Shown: piece by piece, positions 33,748 through 42,373 of the stretch
Position numbering within the stretch: the stretch's first letter is position 1
How the letters are laid out: each line of letters begins with the position of its first letter
Assembly: GCF_008642295.1 (NCBI RefSeq)
Contig: NZ_CP029190.1
Coordinates: 5,377,501-5,441,500 of the forward strand
From: Streptomyces venezuelae
Lineage (GTDB): Bacteria; Actinomycetota; Actinomycetes; Streptomycetales; Streptomycetaceae
DNA: 64,000 bases
Direction: 5' to 3'
The notes under the pieces: generated by a model
Told to the model about the DNA's origin: nothing
The model's database searches: none
The model's input: the letters and a program-made list of their open reading frames with translations, nothing else
Translations under genes and position numbers: made by a program

Positions 33748-34358
33748 TGGCGACAGCAACGACAGTAGATACCGGGCACGCGCACCCGACGGTCAACAGG
33801 CCGAACCTCGTCAGCGTCGGAACCATCATCTGGTTGAGTTCCGAGCTGATGTTCTTCGCGGCCCTCTTCGCGATGTACTTCACCCTGCGATCCGTGATGG
33901 GCGCCGAGTACTGGACAGAACAGGCTTCGACCCTGAATCTGCCCTTCTCGGCGACGAACACCACGATCCTGGTGCTCTCCTCGCTCACCTGCCAGCTCGG
34001 CGTTTTCGCCGCCGAGCGCGGTGATGTGAAGAAGCTCCGGACGTGGTTCATCATCACGTTCGTCATGGGTGCGATCTTCATTGGCGGCCAGGTGTTCGAG
34101 TACACCGAGCTGGTCAAGCACGAGGGCCTGAGCCTCTCGTCCGATCCGTACGGTTCGGTCTTCTACCTGACCACCGGCTTCCACGGACTGCATGTGACGG
34201 GCGGACTCATCGCCTTCCTGCTCGTCCTGGGCCGGACGTACGCGGCCAAGAGGTTCACCCACGAACAGGCCACCTCGGCCATCGTCGTGTCCTACTACTG
34301 GCACTTCGTCGATGTCGTCTGGATCGGCCTCTTCGCCACGATCTACCTGATCAAGTAG
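33738..34358 (+). CDS. ctaE: Cytochrome c oxidase subunit III
   Basis: 206-residue integral membrane subunit with five helices. Hallmarks are [36 protein letters not shown], the [16 protein letters not shown] motif and [15 protein letters not shown]. The ATG at 33738 gives [10 protein letters not shown]; a GTG at 33747 gives a product three residues shorter and would fit a leaderless transcript from the embedded CATAAT box. No Shine-Dalgarno is visible for either. It begins the block that continues with qcrCAB. Confidence 0.94.
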   Translation: MSVVATATTVDTGHAHPTVNRPNLVSVGTIIWLSSELMFFAALFAMYFTLRSVMGAEYWTEQASTLNLPFSATNTTILVLSSLTCQLGVFAAERGDVKKLRTWFIITFVMGAIFIGGQVFEYTELVKHEGLSLSSDPYGSVFYLTTGFHGLHVTGGLIAFLLVLGRTYAAKRFTHEQATSAIVVSYYWHFVDVVWIGLFATIYLIK

Positions 34359-34432
34359 CGAACACGTCGCCGGGTCCGGCCCGGCATCATCCAGAAACAC
34401 CGACGCAGAAGATCCTGACACCGGGGTAATCC

Positions 34433-35242
34433 GTGAAAAAGCTCTCCGCACGACGACGCCATCCGCTGGCGGCGGTCGTCGTTCTACTCCTCGCGCTGGC
34501 GGCCACTGGGGGGCTGTACGCCGCCTTCGCCCCCGCGGGCAAGGCGCAGGCCGATGAAACCGCCCAGTCCCTCGCCATCGAGGAGGGCAAGAAGCTCTAC
34601 GCCGTGGGTTGCGCAAGCTGCCATGGAGCCGGCGGTCAGGGTTCCTCTGACGGCCCGAGCCTGGTGGGCGTCGGCTCTGCAGCCGTCGACTTCCAGGTGA
34701 GCACGGGCCGTATGCCCGCCCAGCAGCCCGGCGCCCAGGTGCCGAAGAAGCCCAACATCTACACCCAGGCCCAGATTGACCAGCTGGCCGCGTACATCGC
34801 CTCCCTCGGTGCCGGCCCGATCACGCCGACCGAGAAGCAGTACGACCCTGCCGGTGCCGACATCGCCAAGGGTGGCGAACTGTTCCGCAACAACTGCGCG
34901 CAGTGCCACAACTTCACCGGCGAGGGCGGTGCGCTCACGCACGGCAAGTACGCCCCCAACCTTGAGGACGTCTCGCCGAAGCACATCTACGAGGCCATGC
35001 TCACCGGCCCGCAGAACATGCCTTCCTTCCCGGACTCGACCATGCCGGAGCAGGCAAAGAAGGACATCATCGCGTACCTCCAGCACGTGAACGGCGAGTA
35101 CTCGACCAACCCGGGCGGTCTCAAGCTCGGCGGCCTCGGCCCCGTGTCCGAGGGCCTGTTCGGCTGGGTGTTCGGTCTGGGTGCGCTGATCGCTGTCGCC
35201 GTCTGGGTCGGGGCCCACACCGCTAAGGCCAAGAAGTCATGA
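34433..35242 (+). CDS. qcrC: Di-heme cytochrome c subunit of the bcc complex
   Basis: 269 residues: an N-terminal transmembrane anchor (PLAAVVVLLLALAATGGLYAA), two c-type heme domains with CASCHG (Cys about 61) and CAQCHN (Cys about 156), and a C-terminal transmembrane helix (LFGWVFGLGALIAVAVWVG). Distal methionines are available in MPAQQPG and MPSFPDSTMP. The fused di-heme cytochrome replaces soluble cytochrome c and passes electrons to CuA of CtaC. GTG start; its stop overlaps qcrA. Confidence 0.95.
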   Translation: MKKLSARRRHPLAAVVVLLLALAATGGLYAAFAPAGKAQADETAQSLAIEEGKKLYAVGCASCHGAGGQGSSDGPSLVGVGSAAVDFQVSTGRMPAQQPGAQVPKKPNIYTQAQIDQLAAYIASLGAGPITPTEKQYDPAGADIAKGGELFRNNCAQCHNFTGEGGALTHGKYAPNLEDVSPKHIYEAMLTGPQNMPSFPDSTMPEQAKKDIIAYLQHVNGEYSTNPGGLKLGGLGPVSEGLFGWVFGLGALIAVAVWVGAHTAKAKKS

Positions 35243-36291
35243 GTAGCCAAGACATTCCCGAAGAGAACCTGCCGAGTGCGCAGGACGCCCACCACGGTGG
35301 CGTAGCGGTGGCGGACAACCCGTTCGCCGACCCGGGCCTGCCGGCCCACAAGCCGCGTATCCAGGACATCGACGAGCGGGCCGCCAAGCGCTCCGAGCGC
35401 ACGGTGGCGCTGCTGTTCACCCTGTCGATGCTCGCGACCGTCGCCTTCATCGCCTCGTTCGTGATCTTCCCGGTCGACAAGATCGTGTTCATCTGGCCCC
35501 TCGGCAAGGTGAGCGCGCTCAACTTCGCCCTGGGTCTGACCCTGGGCACGGCCCTGTTCTGCATCGGCGCCGGCGCGGTCCACTGGGCCCGCACCCTGAT
35601 GTCCGATGTCGAGGTCGCCGACGAGCGTCACCCGATCGCCGCCCCGGCGGACGTCAAGGCCAAGGTCCTGGAGGACTTCGCCGACGGTGCCCGCGAGTCC
35701 GACATCGGCCGCCGGAAGCTGATCCGCAACACGATGTACGGCGCGCTGGCCATGGTGCCGCTCTCCGGTGTGGTGCTGCTGCGCGACCTGGGTCCGCTGC
35801 CGGAGCTCAAGCTCCGCAAGACCGTCTGGGCGAAGGGCAAGCTGCTCATCAACCAGAACACCATGGAGCCGCTGCGTCCCGAGGACGTGCTGGTCGGCTC
35901 CCTGACCTTCGCCAAGCCGGAAGGCCTGGAGGAGGACTCGCACGACTACATGCAGCAGATCGCCAAGGCTGCCCTGATGATCGTCCGGATCCAGCCGGAG
36001 GACATCAAGGACAAGCAGGAGCTGGAGTGGTCCCACGACGGGATCGTGGCCTACTCGAAGATCTGCACCCACGTCGGCTGCCCGATCAGCCTGTACGAGC
36101 AGCAGACCCACCACGTGCTCTGCCCGTGCCACCAGTCCACCTTCGACCTCTCCGACGGCGGCCGTGTCATCTTCGGTCCGGCCGGTCACGCGCTTCCGCA
36201 GCTGCGGATCGGTGTGAATGACGAAGGCTTCCTTGAGGCGCTCGGCGACTTCGAGGAGCCCGTCGGTCCTGCATTCTGGGAGCGCGGATGA
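35239..36291 (+). CDS. qcrA: Rieske iron-sulfur subunit of the bcc complex
   Basis: 350 residues, longer than mitochondrial Rieske proteins. Three N-terminal transmembrane helices precede a C-terminal Rieske domain with CTHVGCPISLY (about 275-285) and CPCHQSTFDL (about 294-303), which supply the two Cys and two His ligands of the [2Fe-2S] cluster. The extended N-terminus with three helices is the actinobacterial QcrA form. The ATG overlaps the qcrC stop and the TGA overlaps qcrB. Confidence 0.95.
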   Translation: MSSQDIPEENLPSAQDAHHGGVAVADNPFADPGLPAHKPRIQDIDERAAKRSERTVALLFTLSMLATVAFIASFVIFPVDKIVFIWPLGKVSALNFALGLTLGTALFCIGAGAVHWARTLMSDVEVADERHPIAAPADVKAKVLEDFADGARESDIGRRKLIRNTMYGALAMVPLSGVVLLRDLGPLPELKLRKTVWAKGKLLINQNTMEPLRPEDVLVGSLTFAKPEGLEEDSHDYMQQIAKAALMIVRIQPEDIKDKQELEWSHDGIVAYSKICTHVGCPISLYEQQTHHVLCPCHQSTFDLSDGGRVIFGPAGHALPQLRIGVNDEGFLEALGDFEEPVGPAFWERG

Positions 36292-37913
36292 GCACCAGCG
36301 ACAACAACGAGCGCAAAGCGCCGCGCGGCGAGCGCGTAGCCGACTGGGCGGACGGCCGCCTGGGCATCTACAGCCTCGCCAAGGCGAACATGCGCAAGAT
36401 CTTCCCGGACCACTGGTCCTTCATGCTGGGTGAGATCTGCCTCTACAGCTTCATCATCATCATCCTCACGGGTGTGTACCTGACGCTGTTCTTCCACCCG
36501 AGCATGAACGAGGTCGTGTACCACGGCTCGTACGTGCCGATGCAGGGCGTCCGGATGTCCGAGGCCTTCGCCTCGACCCTGGACATCAGCTTCGACGTCC
36601 GCGGCGGTCTGCTGATCCGGCAGATCCACCACTGGGCGGCCCTGATCTTCGTCGCCGCGATGCTCGTGCACATGATGCGCGTGTTCTTCACCGGCGCGTT
36701 CCGCAAGCCGCGCGAGGTCAACTGGGTCTTCGGCTTCCTGCTGCTGGTCCTCGGCATGTTCACCGGCTTCACCGGTTACTCCCTGCCGGACGACCTGCTC
36801 TCGGGCACCGGTGTCCGCTTCATGGAGGGCGCGATCCTGTCCGTGCCGATCGTCGGCACGTACCTGTCGTTCTTCCTCTTCGGCGGCGAGTTCCCCGGCC
36901 ACGACTTCGTGGCCCGGTTCTACTCGATCCACATCCTGCTGCTGCCGGGCATCATGCTGGGTCTGGTGGTCGCCCACCTGATCCTCGTCGTGTACCACAA
37001 GCACACCCAGTACCCGGGTCCCGGCAAGACGAACAACAACGTCGTCGGCATGCCGCTGCTGCCGGTCTACATGGCCAAGGCCGGAGGCTTCTTCTTCCTG
37101 GTCTTCGGTGTCATCGCGGTCATCGCCGGCATCGCCTCGATCAACCCGATCTGGGCACTCGGCCCGTACGTCCCGGACCACGTGTCCACGGGCGCACAGC
37201 CGGACTGGTACATGGGCTTCTCCGAGGGCCTGATCCGCGCCATGCCGGGCTGGGAGATCAACCTGTGGGGCCACACCCTGGTCCTGGGCGTGTTCATCCC
37301 GCTGGTGATCTTCCCGCTGGTCCTGGTCGCGATCGCGGTGTACCCGTTCATCGAGTCCTGGGTCACCGGTGACAAGCGCGAGCACCACATCCTGGACCGC
37401 CCGCGCAACGCTCCGACCCGTACCGCCTTCGGTGTGGCCTGGCTGACCTGGTACGTCATCCTGCTGATCGCCGGTGGAAACGACATGTTCGCGCAGTTCT
37501 TCCACCTGTCGATCAACGCCATCACCTGGTTCGCCCGGATCGGCTTCTTCCTCGGCCCGGTCGTCGCCTTCGTGATCACCAAGCGGATCTGCCTCGGCCT
37601 CCAGCGCCGGGACCGGGACAAGGTGCTGCACGGTCGTGAGACCGGCATCATCAAGCGCCTGCCCCACGGTGAGTTCGTCGAGGTCCACGAGCCGCTCTCG
37701 CAGGCCCAGCTGCACACGCTGACCCAGCACGAGCAGTACCAGCCCGTGGAGATCGGCCCGACGGTCGACGAGAACGGCGTGGAGCGCAAGGTGACACTTA
37801 CCGAGAAGCTTCGCTCTAAGCTGAGCCAGGGCTTCTACGGCGAGGGAACCCAGATCGAGAAGCCCACAATCGAGGAATACAAGGAGATTCAGAGCGGCCA
37901 CGGCCACCACTGA
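36288..37913 (+). CDS. qcrB: Cytochrome b subunit of the bcc complex
   Basis: 541 residues. The core cytochrome b contains HHWAALIFVAAMLVHMMRVF and IHILLLPGIMLGLVVAHLILV, supplying the axial heme b histidines. The Qo-site segment here reads YVPDHVSTGAQPDWYMGF, near residue 290. A long charged C-terminal extension (about 430-541) follows, typical of Actinobacteria. It reduces and oxidises menaquinone within the supercomplex. ATGA overlap with qcrA; terminator follows. Confidence 0.95.
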   Translation: MSTSDNNERKAPRGERVADWADGRLGIYSLAKANMRKIFPDHWSFMLGEICLYSFIIIILTGVYLTLFFHPSMNEVVYHGSYVPMQGVRMSEAFASTLDISFDVRGGLLIRQIHHWAALIFVAAMLVHMMRVFFTGAFRKPREVNWVFGFLLLVLGMFTGFTGYSLPDDLLSGTGVRFMEGAILSVPIVGTYLSFFLFGGEFPGHDFVARFYSIHILLLPGIMLGLVVAHLILVVYHKHTQYPGPGKTNNNVVGMPLLPVYMAKAGGFFFLVFGVIAVIAGIASINPIWALGPYVPDHVSTGAQPDWYMGFSEGLIRAMPGWEINLWGHTLVLGVFIPLVIFPLVLVAIAVYPFIESWVTGDKREHHILDRPRNAPTRTAFGVAWLTWYVILLIAGGNDMFAQFFHLSINAITWFARIGFFLGPVVAFVITKRICLGLQRRDRDKVLHGRETGIIKRLPHGEFVEVHEPLSQAQLHTLTQHEQYQPVEIGPTVDENGVERKVTLTEKLRSKLSQGFYGEGTQIEKPTIEEYKEIQSGHGHH

Positions 37914-37945
37914 AATCCTGATCCCGGCTGAAAACTGATCGCCAC

Positions 37946-37985
37946 GGCAAGAGCCCCGTCCAGGGTCTGGACGGGGCTCTTTGCC
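37946..37985 (+). terminator. Intrinsic terminator of ctaE-qcrCAB
   Basis: AGAGCCCCGTCCAG (37950-37963) and CTGGACGGGGCTCT (37967-37980) form a perfect 14-bp stem with a 3-nt loop, extended by GGCA/TGCC outside and followed by a short T stretch. Confidence 0.8.
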
Positions 37986-38050
37986 GTCCTCCGCGGCTGG
38001 CTAGGCTGGAGACCCCCATCAATCGGACTGTGGACCCAGGAGCGAGGACC

Positions 38051-39115
38051 ATGAACGTTGTGACCCCGGCGGGCGGCGGCAGCGTGGCGGACAGGTCCTG
38101 GCCGTCCGTCCTGGACGCCCTCCTCACCGGTACCGACCTGTCCGCCGACGACACGGCCTGGGCGATGGACCGGATCATGCGCGGGGAGGCGACGGACGCC
38201 CAGATCGCCGGCTTCGCGGTGGCCCTGCGGGCCAAGGGCGAGACGGTGGCGGAGATCAACGGCCTGGTCCGCGCCATGTACGCGCACGCCAACCTGATCG
38301 AGGTCCCGGGCCGCACCGTGGACATCGTCGGCACCGGCGGGGACGGCGCGAAGACCGTCAACATCTCCACCATGTCCTCGATCGTGGTGGCCGGTACGGG
38401 TGCCAAGGTGGTCAAGCACGGCAACCGGGCCGCGTCCTCCGCGAGCGGCGCCTCCGACGTGCTGGAGAAGCTCGGCGTCAACCTGGACCTGACCCCCGCC
38501 CGGGTGGCGGAGGTCGCCGAGCAGGCCGGCATCACCTTCTGCTTCGCGGTCAAGTTCCACCCGGCGCTGCGGCACGTCGCCGCCGCCCGGAAGGAGCTGG
38601 GTATCCGCACCACCTTCAACTTCCTGGGCCCGCTGACGAACCCGGCCAAGGTCCGCGCCCAGGCAACCGGTGTCGCCGACGCCCGGATGGCCCCCATCGT
38701 GGCGGGAGTCCTCGCCGAGCGGGGCTCCTCGGCGCTGGTGTTCCGCGGGGACGACGGCCTCGACGAGCTGACCACCACGGCCACCTCCCGGGTCTGGTGG
38801 GTCCGGGACGGCCGGGTCCACGAGCAGTCCTTCGACCCCCGGGACGTGGGCATCCCGCTGGTGGACGTCTCCGAACTCCGCGGCGCCGACGCCTCGTACA
38901 ACGCGGACGTCGCCCGCCGGCTGCTGGCCGGGGAGACCGGCCCGGTCCGGGACGCGGTGCTGCTGAACTCGGCAACGGCGCTGGTCGCGCTGGACCCGTC
39001 CGGCGGCACCCTGGAGGAGCAGTTGGCGGCCGGTATCGCCCGGGCCGCCGAGTCCATCGACTCCGGCGCGGCGCGGGCGGCCCTGGAGCGCTGGGTGGCC
39101 GCCAGCAACGCCTGA
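38051..39115 (+). CDS. trpD: Anthranilate phosphoribosyltransferase
   Basis: Second step of tryptophan synthesis, joining anthranilate and PRPP. 354 residues with the PRPP loop [17 protein letters not shown] (about 91-107), the [18 protein letters not shown] motif, and the metal-binding acidic pair in [12 protein letters not shown]. The ATG at 38051 follows GGAGCGAGG. It stands alone with terminators on both sides, away from other trp genes in this window. Length and motifs are complete. Confidence 0.95.
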   Translation: MNVVTPAGGGSVADRSWPSVLDALLTGTDLSADDTAWAMDRIMRGEATDAQIAGFAVALRAKGETVAEINGLVRAMYAHANLIEVPGRTVDIVGTGGDGAKTVNISTMSSIVVAGTGAKVVKHGNRAASSASGASDVLEKLGVNLDLTPARVAEVAEQAGITFCFAVKFHPALRHVAAARKELGIRTTFNFLGPLTNPAKVRAQATGVADARMAPIVAGVLAERGSSALVFRGDDGLDELTTTATSRVWWVRDGRVHEQSFDPRDVGIPLVDVSELRGADASYNADVARRLLAGETGPVRDAVLLNSATALVALDPSGGTLEEQLAAGIARAAESIDSGAARAALERWVAASNA

Positions 39116-39128
39116 GACGGCCGGCCGG

Positions 39129-39153
39129 CCCCGGTCCACATCCTGGACCGGGG
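39129..39153 (+). terminator. Intrinsic terminator of trpD
   Basis: CCCCGGTCCA (39129-39138) and TGGACCGGGG (39144-39153) form a 10-bp stem with a 5-nt loop right after the trpD stop, followed by TCTTG. Confidence 0.7.
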
Positions 39154-39192
39154 TCTTGCGCCCGGGGGATCTTGTGGCAGGATGCTGCCCAG

Positions 39193-39310
39193 GTCACGAG
39201 TGACAGCGTTTTGGCCCCGGCTTGCTGTCCGGCAACCCTCCGTCCGTGGCGGGGTGCCCCGGGTGATGACCAGGCCGTAGGCAGCAAGGCCCACGGCAAG
39301 CGCGGACCCC
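39193..39310 (+). ncRNA. SAM-IV riboswitch
   Basis: The stretch contains in order GTCACGAGTGACAGCG, GCTTGCTGTCCGGCAACC, GGCGGGGTGCCCCGGGTGA, TGACCAGGC and GGCAGCAAGGCCCACGGC. This is the actinobacterial SAM-IV pattern: a SAM-I-like core plus the extra pseudoknot elements. A weak promoter (TTGCGC at 39156, CAGGAT at 39178) would start transcription just before it. Ligand-bound RNA should lower expression of the downstream class-V aminotransferase. Assigned from remembered consensus, not from a covariance search. Confidence 0.88.
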
Positions 39311-39347
39311 TCGACACCAGGGGTCCTGGTCTCTCGAGGAGCTTTTT
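39309..39347 (+). terminator. Riboswitch-controlled terminator
   Basis: CCTCGA...ACCAGG (39309-39321) pairs with CCTGGT...TCGAGG (39325-39339) and is followed by TTTTT at 39343-39347. A competing hairpin, GGACCCC (39304-39310) with GGGGTCC (39320-39326), shares its left strand with the end of the aptamer, giving a plausible on/off switch. Confidence 0.7.
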
Positions 39348-39349
39348 CC

Positions 39350-39370
39350 GTGAGCAAGCGAATGCGATAG
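39350..39370 (+). CDS. Six-codon open frame after the SAM-IV riboswitch
   Basis: GTG AGC AAG CGA ATG CGA TAG encodes MSKRMR. GAGGAG at 39336-39341 lies eight bases upstream, ideal for ribosome binding, and forms the right foot of the riboswitch terminator. The next gene begins 152 bases later. It could be a leader peptide, the remnant start of a lost gene, or chance. No protein evidence exists. Confidence 0.4.
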   Translation: MSKRMR

Positions 39371-39522
39371 GCGCGTAGCGCCCCTTTCTTCACCCCTCCG
39401 TCCGGGCCGCCGCGGCCCGTTGCGTCGAGGCACCACCCGTTCCGCCGGGCAGCATGCGCACCCGTGTATCCGGCGACGGGCCACCGAAGCCATTCAGCCC
39501 TGCCTGCCCGGGAGATACCGCC

Positions 39523-40902
39523 ATGTCCGCGACCCTGCACACCGCCACCGCTGCCACCGCTGCCGCCGCCACCGCTTCCGAGCCGCTGCCGGTCCTCGGC
39601 GGGGACGTCACCGTCCCGCTCGTCACCGGCGGTGAAGTCGTCTACGCCGCCCTGGACTACGCGGCGAGCGCCCCGGCCCTCCAGCGGGTCTGGGACGACG
39701 TCGCCGCCTACGCCCCGTACTACGGCAGCGTGCACCGCGGGGCCGGCTACCTCTCCCAGCTGTCCACCGACCTCTTCGAGCAGAGCAGGGCCACCGTCGC
39801 CGAGTTCCTGGACTGCCGGCCCGCCGACCAGGTGGTCTTCACCCGGTCCACCACCGACTCGCTGAACCTGCTGGCCGCCGCCTTGCCGGCCGGCTGTCAG
39901 GTCTTCGTCTTCGAGACCGAGCACCACGCCTCGCTGCTCCCGTGGCGCGATGCGCAGGTCACCTACCTCAATGCGCCGCGCACCCCGGGCCAGGCCGTCG
40001 CCACCCTGGAGCGGGCCCTCGCCGACCGGAACCCCTACGGTCCCGCCCTCGTCTGCGTCACCGGCGCCTCCAACGTGACCGGTGAGCTGTGGCCGGTCAG
40101 GGAACTCGCCGCCGCAGCACACGCCCACGGGGCCAGGATCGTCCTCGACGCCGCCCAGTTGGCCCCGCACCACCCGGTCTCCGTGCAGGACCTGGACGTG
40201 GACTGGGTCGCCTTCTCCGGCCACAAGCTGTACGCGCCGTTCGGCTCGGGCGTGCTGGCCGGCCGCGCGGACTGGCTCCAGGAGGCCGAGCCGTACCTGG
40301 CGGGCGGCGGGGCCTCCCGCCGGGTGGCCCGGCGCGCGGACGGCGGGGTGGACGTGGAGTGGCACACCACGGCCGCCCGGCACGAGGCCGGCTCCCCGAA
40401 CGTGATCGGCGTCTACTCCATCGCCTCGGCCTGCCGGGCCCTGACCGAGGCCGGGTTCGAGGGTCTGGTCGCCCGCGAGCAGCGGCTCATCGAAACGGTC
40501 CGGGCGGGCCTGGCCGAGGTCCCCGAGGTCCGGGTGCTCTCCCTGTTCGGGGACGAGGCTCCGCGGGTGGGGGTCATCTCCTTCGTGGTGGAGGGCTGGA
40601 ACAGCTCGCACTTCGCGGCGGCGCTCTCGGCCGAGTACGGCATCGGCGTCCGCGACGGCCTGTTCTGCGCGCACCCGCTGGTCCGCACCCTGCTCGGCAG
40701 CGAGCCGCAGGCCCAGGGCGAATGCGGAGCCCCGGAGGCGGCCCCCGGCGAGCGCTCTCTGAACGCGATCCGGGTCAGCTTCGGCGCGGGCACCCCCGAC
40801 GAGCACGTGGAGCGCTTCGTGGCCGCGGTCCGTGAACTGGTCGCCGAGGGCGCCAAGTGGCAGTACCACACGGAGGAAGGCCGCTGCGTGCCGGTTTCCT
40901 GA
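39523..40902 (+). CDS. Class-V PLP-dependent aminotransferase/cysteine desulfurase-like enzyme
   Basis: 459 residues. An Ala/Thr-rich N-terminus is followed by a fold-type I PLP enzyme: YYGSVHRGAGYLSQLST, FTRSTTDSLNLLA, ETEHHASLLPW, CVTGASNVTGELWP, RIVLDAAQLAPHHP and the PLP lysine in FSGHKLYAPFG (about 234). No persulfide cysteine loop of the SufS/IscS type is obvious. Control by a SAM-IV riboswitch points to sulfur amino-acid metabolism, though the substrate is unknown. The ATG follows GGGAGA. Confidence 0.88.
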   Translation: MSATLHTATAATAAAATASEPLPVLGGDVTVPLVTGGEVVYAALDYAASAPALQRVWDDVAAYAPYYGSVHRGAGYLSQLSTDLFEQSRATVAEFLDCRPADQVVFTRSTTDSLNLLAAALPAGCQVFVFETEHHASLLPWRDAQVTYLNAPRTPGQAVATLERALADRNPYGPALVCVTGASNVTGELWPVRELAAAAHAHGARIVLDAAQLAPHHPVSVQDLDVDWVAFSGHKLYAPFGSGVLAGRADWLQEAEPYLAGGGASRRVARRADGGVDVEWHTTAARHEAGSPNVIGVYSIASACRALTEAGFEGLVAREQRLIETVRAGLAEVPEVRVLSLFGDEAPRVGVISFVVEGWNSSHFAAALSAEYGIGVRDGLFCAHPLVRTLLGSEPQAQGECGAPEAAPGERSLNAIRVSFGAGTPDEHVERFVAAVRELVAEGAKWQYHTEEGRCVPVS

Positions 40903-40940
40903 AGGTGCGGCCCCGCTCCTGTGGAGCGGGGCCGCACCTT
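40902..40940. terminator. Strong bidirectional terminator
   Basis: A perfect 18-bp stem (40902-40919 with 40923-40940) with a 3-nt loop begins at the last base of the aminotransferase stop codon and separates two convergent units. Confidence 0.8.
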
Positions 40941-40956
40941 CAGGCGGAGCGCAGCG

Positions 40957-41238
40957 TTACGCGTCCAGGCCGATGGCGAAGGCCGCTTCCAGGTCGTGCT
41001 GCGAGTACGTGCGGAACGCGACGTGGGTGTCGGTGGCCTCGACGCCCTGGATCTTGCTGATGCTGCCGGGGATGATGTCCGCGAGGTCGTCGTGCCGGGC
41101 CACCCGGACCAGGGCGATCAGGTCGTAGGTGCCGGTGACCGAGTAGACCTCGCTGACGTTCTCCAGCCGGGCGATCGACTCGGCGATCTCGGGAATGCGG
41201 TCCACGCTGGTCTTGATGAGCACGATCGCGGTGATCAC
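40957..41238 (-). CDS. Stand-alone Lrp/AsnC effector-binding (RAM) domain protein
   Basis: 93 residues forming a ferredoxin-like dimerisation/ligand domain: ITAIVLIKTSVDRIPEIAES, VSEVYSVTGTYDLIALVRV and the C-terminal strand. The DNA-binding helix-turn-helix of full-length Lrp/AsnC proteins is absent and not encoded nearby, so this is a genuine RAM-only protein. It may modulate a full-length Lrp partner or bind amino acids. GTG start overlaps the rhomboid stop by four bases (GTGA), implying co-translation. Confidence 0.85.
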   Translation of the reverse strand: MITAIVLIKTSVDRIPEIAESIARLENVSEVYSVTGTYDLIALVRVARHDDLADIIPGSISKIQGVEATDTHVAFRTYSQHDLEAAFAIGLDA

Positions 41239-41957
41239 GGCTGGCTGTCTCCCTCGGTGGCCGTCGCTGGTCTCCTCACTCTATCCATATGCCGGTACCG
41301 CACCCAGGCGTACAGGAACCCCAGTGAGAACCCGACCAGGTGGGCCAGGTAGGCGACGCCCGGCCCGCTGCCCGCGCGGTGCGCCGCGAACCACTGGAGG
41401 GCGAACCAGAACAGCAGCACCATCCAGGCCGGGAAGCGCAGCGGCAGGAAGAACAGGAACGGGAACAGGCTGGTCACCCGGGAGCGCGGGAACAGGCAGA
41501 GGAAGGCGCCGAGCACCGCCGAGATCGCCCCGGAGGCCCCCACCAGGGTCTCCGTCGAGGCCGCGTTGGCCGCCGCGTACGCCACCAGCGACAGATAGCC
41601 CGTACAGAGGGAGAAGAGCAGGAACTCCGCCCGGCCCATCCGCTCCTCCGTCATCGCGCCGAAGACGTAGAGGAACAGCATGTTCCCCAGCAGGTGCAGC
41701 CAGCTGCCGTGGATGAACAGGGCCGTCAGCGGGGTCAGCAGTTCCCGGCCGGTGCCGGTGAACAGCTCGGCGGGGACCACCCCCCAGCGCCGGAAGTACG
41801 CCGTCCCGGCCGCCTCCAGCGCCTCGCCCGTCCCGTAGCCGGGATTCATGCCGGAGGCCGGGCCGAGCAGGAAGACCACGGCGCAGCCTGCGATGAGCGC
41901 ATGCGTGACCACCGGGCCCCGGGCGGCCTCGCGCACGGTCCGCCACCTTACGATCAT
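41235..41957 (-). CDS. Rhomboid-family intramembrane serine protease
   Basis: 240 residues with six or more membrane helices. The L1-loop element WGVVPAEL, the HGSWLHLLGNMLFL motif, the catalytic serine in LVGASGAISAVLG (Ser142) and the catalytic histidine in YLAHLVGFSLG (His206) are all present, so it should be active. The ATG at 41957 starts directly before the first conserved segment; the open frame further upstream looks non-coding. Substrates unknown. Confidence 0.9.
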   Translation of the reverse strand: MIVRWRTVREAARGPVVTHALIAGCAVVFLLGPASGMNPGYGTGEALEAAGTAYFRRWGVVPAELFTGTGRELLTPLTALFIHGSWLHLLGNMLFLYVFGAMTEERMGRAEFLLFSLCTGYLSLVAYAAANAASTETLVGASGAISAVLGAFLCLFPRSRVTSLFPFLFFLPLRFPAWMVLLFWFALQWFAAHRAGSGPGVAYLAHLVGFSLGFLYAWVRYRHMDRVRRPATATEGDSQP

Positions 41958-42087
41958 GCCAAGAGCATGGCGTAACCGGACGGATACCGATCGCATGCCC
42001 CGCCGATGCCGGGCGGGCCGTAGGGTTACGTGCTGCCGCCCGCAAGGCGGTTTACTTGAATCAGCGACGAAGGAGAGAGACGTTCCG

Positions 42088-42327
42088 ATGACGGTTCCCC
42101 TGCCGACCGCCACCACCCGGTGGCGCTGCACCCTGTGCGGCAACCTCACCCGATTCGACGTCACCCGCTCCTCGAAGGTCGTGGAATACGTCCATCTCGA
42201 CCTGGCCGGTGAGCCCAAGGTCGAGGAGCGCGAGGTGGTCAATGAGACCATCGAATCGGTGCGCTGCCGCTGGTGCAACGCGGTGGACCGGATCGAGCTC
42301 GTGGACAGGCCGGGCGCGGACTCCTGA
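42088..42327 (+). CDS. Small zinc-ribbon protein
   Basis: 79 residues with paired cysteines CTLC (14 and 17) and CRWC (60 and 63), spaced like a treble-clef zinc ribbon, with an acidic central hairpin (EPKVEEREVVNETIES). No other domain. ATG preceded by AAGGAGAGAG. Possibly a nucleic-acid or protein-interaction module; the next gene encodes a putative RNase-fold protein 46 bases later in the same direction. Confidence 0.8.
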   Translation: MTVPLPTATTRWRCTLCGNLTRFDVTRSSKVVEYVHLDLAGEPKVEEREVVNETIESVRCRWCNAVDRIELVDRPGADS

Positions 42328-42373
42328 CGGGGGTTCGACGGCCGAACAGTAGGAACGGTAGAGGTGACGGATT

